From Acetobacteraceae bacterium (GTDB taxonomy: Bacteria; Pseudomonadota; Alphaproteobacteria; Acetobacterales; Acetobacteraceae), in contig PLSZ01000347.1 in NCBI GenBank assembly GCA_003164305.1, positions 3,189-15,989 on the forward strand: a stretch of 12,801 nucleotides of DNA, read 5' to 3'. Numbering within the stretch: the first letter of the stretch is position 1; the number at the start of each line of letters is the position of its first letter. Shown piece after piece: positions 8,020 through 12,801 of this stretch. A program made the translations under genes and the position numbers. Under the pieces are notes generated by a model. That model saw nothing but the letters and a program-made list of their open reading frames with translations. It made no database searches and had not been told where the DNA came from.

Positions 8020-9375
8020 GTGACCAGCCAAAGACAAATGCGACTTGGCCTTTCAATGCGCTACCACGGTTATCATTTGGGCGCCTGGAGGCACCCCGAT
8101 GTGCCGGCGGCCGGCACGCTGGACTTCAAATATTTTCTCAACACCGCGCGGTTAGCGGAGCGCGCCAAATTCGACATGGTATTTTTCGCGGACGGAATTG
8201 GCATCCGCGTCCGTGATGAACCCGAAGGTTCTCTCCGCCGTTCCCCTCAGACGGTGGAGTTGGAGCCACTGACGTTGCTGTCCGCCATCGCGACACATAC
8301 CGAGAATATCGGGCTCGTGGCGACTGCTTCGACGACTTACAATGAGCCGTATCACATCGCGCGCAAATACGCGTCGCTTGACCACATCAGTGGCGGACGC
8401 GCCGGGTGGAATATCGTTACGTCCTGGTCGGATGAGGAAGCGCGCAACTTTGGGCGGGACAAGCACCTGGATTATGACACCCGGTATGAACGAGCGGCGG
8501 AGTTCGTCCAGGTCGTCACCGGCTTATGGAACAGCTGGGAAGACGATGCCCTGGTGCGGGACAAGGTCAGCGGCTTGTACTTCGATCCCGAGAAATTGCA
8601 TGTGCTGAACCACAAGGGGAAGCATTTCTCCGTGCGAGGCCCGTTAAGTTCCGCGCCAACGCCGCAGGGCCGTCCAATTCTGGTGCAGGCGGGCGCGGCC
8701 GAACAAGGGCAGGAGATCGCGGGCGCCTATGCCGACGTTGTGTATTCGATGGCGTTCGATGTGGGCGCGGCCCAATCCTACTACGCATCGATTAAGAATC
8801 GGGCCGTGAAGTTCGGACGTTCGCCGGACGCGATTAAGGTGCTGCCTGGTTTTACGCCATATGTTGGTCGTACCGAGGCGGAGGCGCGCGCCAAATATGA
8901 CGAGATGCGCCGGTTGATCCATCCCAAGGTGGGACTGGCCGTCCTGTTTAACAGCCTTGGCGATTTGTCCGCGTACCCAATCGATGGTCCGGTACCTGAT
9001 CCCAGCGAGGATGTACGCATTCGCAGTATCGGTCCCGGCCTGGTCGATATGGCGCGGCGGGACAACATGAACATCCGCGATCTTTACGAGTTCATGGCCG
9101 CCGGCAATGGCGGGCGTGTGCTCGTCGGCACGCCCGAACAAATCGCCGACGACATGGAGGCGTGGTTCAAGGAAGGCGCGGCGGACGGGTTCAATATTTG
9201 TCCGTCGCACCTCCCTGGCGGATTACAGGACTTCGCCGATCTGGTCGTTCCGGAGTTGCGACGTCGTGGTCTGTTTCGCACCGAATATGAGGGAGCGACG
9301 TTGCGGGAAACCCTCGGCCTGCCGCGTTACGTCAACCCGCATACGTCCGTTCCCGACGTTTCGCATAAACCGTAG
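8020..9375 (+). CDS. NtaA/SnaA/DszA-family FMN-dependent monooxygenase
   Basis: Second LLM-class flavin monooxygenase, about 451 aa, normal for the nitrilotriacetate monooxygenase component A family, which oxidises C-N or C-S substrates with reduced FMN from a separate reductase. Family hallmarks: an N-terminal AWRHPD, AERAKFDMVFFADG near residue 51, ASTTYNEPYHIARKYASLDHISGGRAGWNIVTS near 127 followed by EEARNFG, and the C-terminal GTPEQIADDMEAWF and GFNICPSHLPGG. The start is uncertain. The frame is open from GTG 7963, GTG 8020 has GGAG 11 nt upstream, and ATG 8038 would also give a plausible N-terminus; 8020 is the compromise. Nothing was recognised in the gap after rutA. It converges with the GTPase gene, only 12 bp separating the stops. 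The substrate cannot be read. Confidence 0.88.
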   Translation: MTSQRQMRLGLSMRYHGYHLGAWRHPDVPAAGTLDFKYFLNTARLAERAKFDMVFFADGIGIRVRDEPEGSLRRSPQTVELEPLTLLSAIATHTENIGLVATASTTYNEPYHIARKYASLDHISGGRAGWNIVTSWSDEEARNFGRDKHLDYDTRYERAAEFVQVVTGLWNSWEDDALVRDKVSGLYFDPEKLHVLNHKGKHFSVRGPLSSAPTPQGRPILVQAGAAEQGQEIAGAYADVVYSMAFDVGAAQSYYASIKNRAVKFGRSPDAIKVLPGFTPYVGRTEAEARAKYDEMRRLIHPKVGLAVLFNSLGDLSAYPIDGPVPDPSEDVRIRSIGPGLVDMARRDNMNIRDLYEFMAAGNGGRVLVGTPEQIADDMEAWFKEGAADGFNICPSHLPGGLQDFADLVVPELRRRGLFRTEYEGATLRETLGLPRYVNPHTSVPDVSHKP

Positions 9376-9387
9376 GATTCCGCTGGG

Positions 9388-10356
9388 CTAATCCCGCTCC
9401 CGGCTGACGCTGATGCACTCGTCCATGATCTGGCCAAGCTCCGCGTTCGAGAGAACCCCGATTTCAGCGATGAACACGATTCGCGCCCGATGTGTTCCAG
9501 ATACGGTCGCTCCAGGTGCGACCGCGCTATCCGGAGCCCCAGCGGGGGCCAGCGTCGCGCGGCCGCCGGCGAACTGAAACAGCAGCTGGCGGCCGGGCTG
9601 CTCCGCCGTCGCGAAGAACCCCTTGGCGCGGGCAATCTTCGGAACCAACTGACCGATGGCGCGTTGCAGGCGGGGCAGCGAAAGCAGCCGGTCAGACGTC
9701 CAACTCAGCGTCTCGAATCGGTCGGATGCCGGACGGCGGCGGCCTGGATCGCGCGGCACCGGCGGACGGCCTGGGTCTTCGGGAAACAGCAACTCGATCG
9801 GCACCTGCCCGTACGATGCTTCGACGCATACCGCTCCTGGCCGGATCGCGGCGACGGCATCGCGGATCCGCTCGCGCCCGGTGGCGTCCACCAGGTCCAC
9901 CTTACTCAGCGCCACCACGTCCGCGGCGCGAAGCTGCGAGCGAAGCAGCGGATCGTCGAACGCGTCGGCGCGGGACGTCGCGTCCACCACGCACAGCACG
10001 GTCTCCAACGGGGCTTCCCGCCAGATCACCGGGTCCATGAGGTTGCGGACGATTTCCGCCGGGTCCGCCACGCCGCTTGTCTCGATCACGATGGCGTCCG
10101 GGCGTGGGTCGCGCCGCAGGATGGCCGCGAGCGTGCGCAGCAGATCGCCCTCCAGCGAGCAACAGATACAGCCATTGGCCAGGCTGACCACCCCGTCGCT
10201 GGCGCCGGCGATGATCTCGGCGTCGATGTTGATGGCGCCGAAATCGTTGACCACGGCGGCGATCCGTCGGCCTTCCGCATGGGCCAGAAGGTGGTTCACT
10301 ACCGTGGTCTTTCCCGTGCCCAGGAAGCCCGCGACCAGTAGAATCGGGACGGGCAT
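9388..10356 (-). CDS. COG0523/CobW-type GTPase, putative metal chaperone
   Basis: G3E-family GTPase of 322 aa. Motifs: Walker A GFLGTGKT at 10-17, NDFGAINID at 36-44 (the family's N-E/D-F-G switch), the metal-binding CxCC at Cys62-Ile-Cys64-Cys65 (GCICC), ETSGVADP from 91, and guanine-specificity SKVD at 150-153 (Ser for the usual Asn). The C-terminal half fits the CobW_C domain but lacks the His-rich stretch seen in many zinc or nickel members. Proteins of this family insert metals into client enzymes such as cobaltochelatase, nitrile hydratase or zinc enzymes. The gene begins 5 nt after the amidohydrolase stop on the same strand, with a GAGAAG just upstream. I infer that the amidohydrolase is its client. 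The exact metal is unknown. Confidence 0.9.
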   Translation of the reverse strand: MPVPILLVAGFLGTGKTTVVNHLLAHAEGRRIAAVVNDFGAINIDAEIIAGASDGVVSLANGCICCSLEGDLLRTLAAILRRDPRPDAIVIETSGVADPAEIVRNLMDPVIWREAPLETVLCVVDATSRADAFDDPLLRSQLRAADVVALSKVDLVDATGRERIRDAVAAIRPGAVCVEASYGQVPIELLFPEDPGRPPVPRDPGRRRPASDRFETLSWTSDRLLSLPRLQRAIGQLVPKIARAKGFFATAEQPGRQLLFQFAGGRATLAPAGAPDSAVAPGATVSGTHRARIVFIAEIGVLSNAELGQIMDECISVSRERD

Positions 10357-10361
10357 GCTTC

Positions 10362-11852
10362 TCAGCCGTTGGCGACGGGTCGGCGCACCGGCCGGCCGGG
10401 CCGTGCCGCCACGTCCATTTCCCCGTTGGCGATCACCAGATCACCGCCGACCAAAAGATGCCTCACGCCCTCCGAGGGGCGGTTCATCGCCGAGAACTCG
10501 GCCCGGTCGGTCAGTGTCTCAAGATCGAACACCACGACATCGGCGTCCGCGCCCGGCCGCAACCGGCCTTTCGCGAGCATGTCGGGGGTACTCGGCGCCA
10601 GGATTTCGGCTGGGATAAGGGTGCACTTGCGCACACCCTCCAGCAGCGAAACCGCCTGGCGTTCTCGGACCCAGTGGCGGATGAAGCGGGTGAAGCAACC
10701 GGCGGAGCGCGGATGCGACGTCGCGTCTTCCGGCAACGGCCAGGCGTCGCCGGTATAGACCGTGCCATCCGCCAGGGACCAGGGCATCGCGTCCGACGCG
10801 ATCGCCCCGTCAGGGAACAGCACTGATATGTCCAGGAGCGTTCGGTGGTGCTCGTTGTTTTCGGTGTCGAGAATGTGCCACAGCACGAGCGTTGACGGTT
10901 CTTCGGCCTGTGCCGCCAACAGTTCCTCCCGGTCGCGGAACCTCCTCCCGTCCGTCACCCGCTGCACGGTATCGTAGCCGGTTCCGTTCCGCGCTTCGAA
11001 CTCGGGGTCACTGAAAAAGGCGGCGGCCAACACGGTGGAGCCGGTGCCATACGGATAGGCCTCCAACGTGATCGGCAGCCCCTGCTCCTGGGCTTTCGCG
11101 ACAAGCTGAGCGCAGCGCTCCACGTCGGTTTTGCTGGAACTGTTGAAGTGGCAGATGTGCATGTGCGCGCCGGTGGCCCCGGCGTAGCCGATCAGCCGGA
11201 CATAAGCCTCGGCGGCGCTCTCCGGGTCGATACGCGACATGTAGGCGACGTGAGTAAAGGTCGGCACGCCACGCGCCGCCGCCAGTTGGCATACGGCGGT
11301 CAACTCCTGCACACCGGCGCCCGGGGCGTAGGCATTCAGGATGCCGATGCCAATCCCGCCCTCGTCCAGGCCGCGCGCGAGGCGGTCGAGAATTCCCGCC
11401 ACTTCGGCCTCGCTCGCGACGTTTTCGACCCAGCGGCGGTCCCGCATGGCGCGGCCGAACGCCTCCAGCGAGGATTCGTCGTTGGAACCGGTCATGGCGC
11501 CGATGCGAGCGAAAGCCCAATTGGTGGCAGCGCCGTAGTTCAGGATCCGCCCCTGTGCCGCCTGGCGCCGATACCAGGACGCGACCGGCATCACGCCCGC
11601 TTCCAGGTCGAGCGTCGTCGTCACCCCGTCGCAGGCCTGCATCCGGTCAGCCGGGATCGACTGGCCGTGCGCGTGCAGGTCGATGAAGCCGGGGGCCACG
11701 ACCAGTCCCGTGGCGTCGATGACCCGCTCAGCGGAGCCCAGGTTGGTGCCAACGGCGGCGATCTTCCCATCGAGCAGCGCGACGTCGGCCACGGCGTCCA
11801 TTCCGCTGGCCGGATCCACCACCCGGCCGCCGCTGATTACCAGGACGCTCAT
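10362..11852 (-). CDS. amidohydrolase, D-aminoacylase / N-acyl-D-glutamate deacylase-like
   Basis: Metal-dependent amidohydrolase-superfamily enzyme, 496 aa, cytoplasmic, expected to hydrolyse an amide bond. ATG 11852 is chosen over upstream starts because the protein then begins directly with the N-terminal beta-sandwich (VLVISGGRVVDPASGMDAVADVAL), and GGAG lies 7 nt before it. Motifs: VVAPGFIDLHAHG with His60/His62, Cys74 (ACDGVTT), Glu84 (LDLEAGV) as a possible bridging metal ligand, His201 (FTHVAYMS), the HMHICHFNSSS stretch with His230/232/235, EAYPYGTGST, and Asp354 (IASDAMPW), the catalytic-Asp position. The C-terminus returns to the sandwich (GRLRPGADADVVVFD). The closest remembered relatives are D-aminoacylases and D-glutamate deacylases; dihydropyrimidinase is less likely because its carboxylated-Lys motif is not evident. 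The gene heads a two-gene unit with the GTPase. The leader region 11853-12121 shows no convincing gene. Confidence 0.87.
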   Translation of the reverse strand: MSVLVISGGRVVDPASGMDAVADVALLDGKIAAVGTNLGSAERVIDATGLVVAPGFIDLHAHGQSIPADRMQACDGVTTTLDLEAGVMPVASWYRRQAAQGRILNYGAATNWAFARIGAMTGSNDESSLEAFGRAMRDRRWVENVASEAEVAGILDRLARGLDEGGIGIGILNAYAPGAGVQELTAVCQLAAARGVPTFTHVAYMSRIDPESAAEAYVRLIGYAGATGAHMHICHFNSSSKTDVERCAQLVAKAQEQGLPITLEAYPYGTGSTVLAAAFFSDPEFEARNGTGYDTVQRVTDGRRFRDREELLAAQAEEPSTLVLWHILDTENNEHHRTLLDISVLFPDGAIASDAMPWSLADGTVYTGDAWPLPEDATSHPRSAGCFTRFIRHWVRERQAVSLLEGVRKCTLIPAEILAPSTPDMLAKGRLRPGADADVVVFDLETLTDRAEFSAMNRPSEGVRHLLVGGDLVIANGEMDVAARPGRPVRRPVANG

Positions 11853-11859
11853 GTCGTTG

Positions 11860-11863
11860 CTCC
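11860..11863 (-). promoter_or_regulatory. ribosome binding site deciding the amidohydrolase start
   Basis: On the minus strand GGAG is followed by 7 nt and ATG 11852-11850. This favours that start over the in-frame ATG at 11978, whose extra 42 residues (rich in Arg and Ala) do not resemble the amidohydrolase fold. Confidence 0.65.
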
Positions 11864-12121
11864 GCGTGTCAAAAAACAGCCGCTGCCGCGGGCCGGGTCG
11901 CTGTCGATAAGCCCATGGGCGCGCGGCCTCGTTAGTAAAGGCAGTTTCGCGCATCGCCGCAATCATCGAAGCCGACACTTCAGGGCGCGGCGAGCAGCCG
12001 GGCCGTGGGACGCGCGGCGCTTGCCGCGACGCCCATCAGCGCCGCGCCGTCACGCCACCAGCGCCTGCTCGAGCGCCGCGAAAATCGCTCGGCGAGCCGC
12101 AGGATTATTTCCAGGTCTCGT

Positions 12122-12598
12122 TCAGAACAGGCCCTGGAGATGACCGGCGCCATATCCGCCGGCGACATTCGCCAACGCGCGCAACTGAACGAGTTGCAAG
12201 GTCAGGTCGGCGGACTTGCCGCAGTCGCCGGGTCCGATCGCGGTGTGCGGGCCCGACCAATGCACACGAAACGCCGGCGGGTGGCTTAGTTCCTTGGCTT
12301 CGATTACCAGACTGCCACCGTATTGTGCCATGACCGATGGCATCAGGACACAATTCCGTGCCCGTCCGTGAATGCCAAAGGGGTCGGCGAGCGCCGGAAT
12401 TCCTGGCTGCGACCAGTATCGTGGACCGTTGAGAGGGTCGAACGAGACGATTTCGCCGACGTCGGGTCCGATTTGCGCGACCTCGCCAAAGGACATCAGG
12501 CAAACGAACAGCGACAGCGCCGAGGCGAGGATTGTCAGGATCGTTGTCAATCCGGATGCGTCGTCGGTGCTGTCGTCCGTGTGATCGTACTCATCCAT
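12122..12598 (-). CDS. small single-pass membrane protein of unknown function
   Basis: 158 aa, not assigned to a named family. The N-terminus is very acidic (DEYDHTDDSTDD). One strong transmembrane helix follows at about residues 17-37 (LTTILTILASALSLFVCLMSF), then a soluble domain of about 120 residues with IVSFDP, QPGIPA, CVLMPSVM, SLVIEAKEL, PPAFRVHW and DCGKSADLTLQLVQLRALANVAGG. Cys83 and Cys126 could pair if the domain is periplasmic. ATG 12598 is preferred over the in-frame 12649 because GAGG stands at a workable distance upstream and the extra 17 residues look unrelated. The balanced composition and amphipathic C-terminal helix argue for a real gene. Between its stop and the amidohydrolase start lie about 270 bases with no sure feature. 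Confidence 0.65.
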   Translation of the reverse strand: MDEYDHTDDSTDDASGLTTILTILASALSLFVCLMSFGEVAQIGPDVGEIVSFDPLNGPRYWSQPGIPALADPFGIHGRARNCVLMPSVMAQYGGSLVIEAKELSHPPAFRVHWSGPHTAIGPGDCGKSADLTLQLVQLRALANVAGGYGAGHLQGLF

Positions 12599-12728
12599 CG
12601 GTGATCGGTCCTCGGTCGTGGGCCAAGATGGGTGACAAATGAGACGCAAGAATTATGCCATGTGACGCGCGCCATGCCTGTCATGAGCAAACCCGTGTGC
12701 GAATCGATGGAGCGCGAATGCGGAATTA

Positions 12729-12767
12729 GTCGCGGTAGGGACACCCATTACTGGGCGCCCCCCGCAC
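12729..12767 (-). mobile_element. group II intron 3' end (domain VI and 3' splice site)
   Basis: The minus strand from 12767 to 12729 folds as a group II intron domain VI. Outer stem 12765-12762 pairs with 12735-12732. A12736 is bulged, in the typical CCCTAC context. Then 12761-12758 pair with 12737-12740, 12757-12753 pair with 12742-12746, and the loop is AGTAAT. The bulged A lies 7 nt before a terminal GAC, as branch-point As do in these introns. The form resembles the domain VI of the Lactococcus Ll.LtrB intron as I remember it. The 3' exon would begin at 12728 and read leftward. The intron body and its reverse transcriptase would lie beyond the right edge. No intron-encoded protein is visible, so the assignment rests on structure and motif alone. 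Confidence 0.65.
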
Positions 12768-12801
12768 GTACGGTTTTGTGCGGGGGGCGCCCAGTAATGG
12801 G
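12744..12801. repeat. perfect 24-bp inverted repeat ending at the last base
   Basis: Arms 12744-12767 and 12778-12801 are perfect reverse complements around the 10-base loop GTACGGTTTT. Read on the + strand, 12763-12776 (CGCACGTACGGTTT) matches the 3' strand of a group II intron domain V, and the right arm then matches the 5' half of domain VI. The left arm read on the minus strand is the same half of domain VI. The window thus carries both orientations of one intron segment, either a fold-back at a contig end or two intron ends facing each other. It lacks the T-run of an intrinsic terminator. Confidence 0.85.

Noticed and set aside
11866..11872. TTGACA-like -35 box on the minus strand just before the amidohydrolase
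   Set aside because: It lies about 14 nt from the start codon and overlaps the ribosome-binding region, leaving no room for a -10 box and transcription start.
11870..11895. Small GC hairpin followed by a T-run on the minus strand (terminator-like)
   Set aside because: The stem is only about 4 bp and lies immediately before the amidohydrolase start, a poor place for a terminator of the distant upstream gene.
11980..12168. 62-codon minus-strand frame (MSPADMAPVISRACSERD and onward, Arg-rich) after the small membrane-protein gene
   Set aside because: It overlaps the 3' end of the better-supported 158-residue gene in another frame, is rich in Arg, Ala and Ser, and has no family resemblance. An opposite-strand frame covers the same bases, as expected of GC-rich non-coding DNA.
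12744..12801. Terminal palindrome as a rho-independent terminator
   Set aside because: The hairpin is strong, but no T-run follows on either strand. The domain V/VI match of a group II intron explains the sequence better.

Overview
The window is GC-rich bacterial DNA. Gene style, families present and codon use suggest an alphaproteobacterium, perhaps of the Rhodospirillales/Acetobacteraceae type; this is inferred from composition and gene content, and no rRNA or other taxonomic marker is present. There are no rRNA or tRNA genes and no CRISPR array.

Positions 198-9375 (+ strand) hold a long co-directional block. It opens with a peptide/nickel-type (family 5) ABC importer: periplasmic binding protein, two permeases, and one fused protein with two ATPase domains. 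An HpcH/HpaI-type aldolase follows through an ATGA overlap, then a protein I recognise as RutA (pyrimidine/uracil monooxygenase), then a second flavin-dependent monooxygenase of the NtaA/SnaA/DszA type. Together these look like uptake plus oxidative breakdown of a small nitrogenous or heterocyclic compound. The usual rutB-G partners and a flavin reductase are absent. Between the two permease genes lies a 331-bp insert carrying a large imperfect palindrome built of helically phased CACNGAG heptamers.

Positions 9388-11852 (- strand) hold a two-gene unit: a metal-dependent amidohydrolase related to D-aminoacylase/N-acyl-D-glutamate deacylase, and 5 nt downstream a COG0523/CobW-type GTPase that may be its metal chaperone. 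This unit converges on the monooxygenase block.

Positions 12122-12598 (- strand) encode a small single-pass membrane protein of unknown function. The right edge (12729-12801) holds the 3' end of a group II intron on the minus strand (domain VI with a bulged branch-point A). The sequence then turns back on itself as a perfect 24-bp inverted repeat that ends exactly at the last base. The far left edge (1-56, - strand) may be the first codons of a divergent gene.

The points most worth a second look are: the intron end and fold-back; the four active-site changes in the fused ATPase that all fall in one composite ATP site; the open reading frame that crosses the palindrome and is joined by ATGA overlaps to both permeases; and a RutA with no Rut operon in a family-5 transporter cluster.
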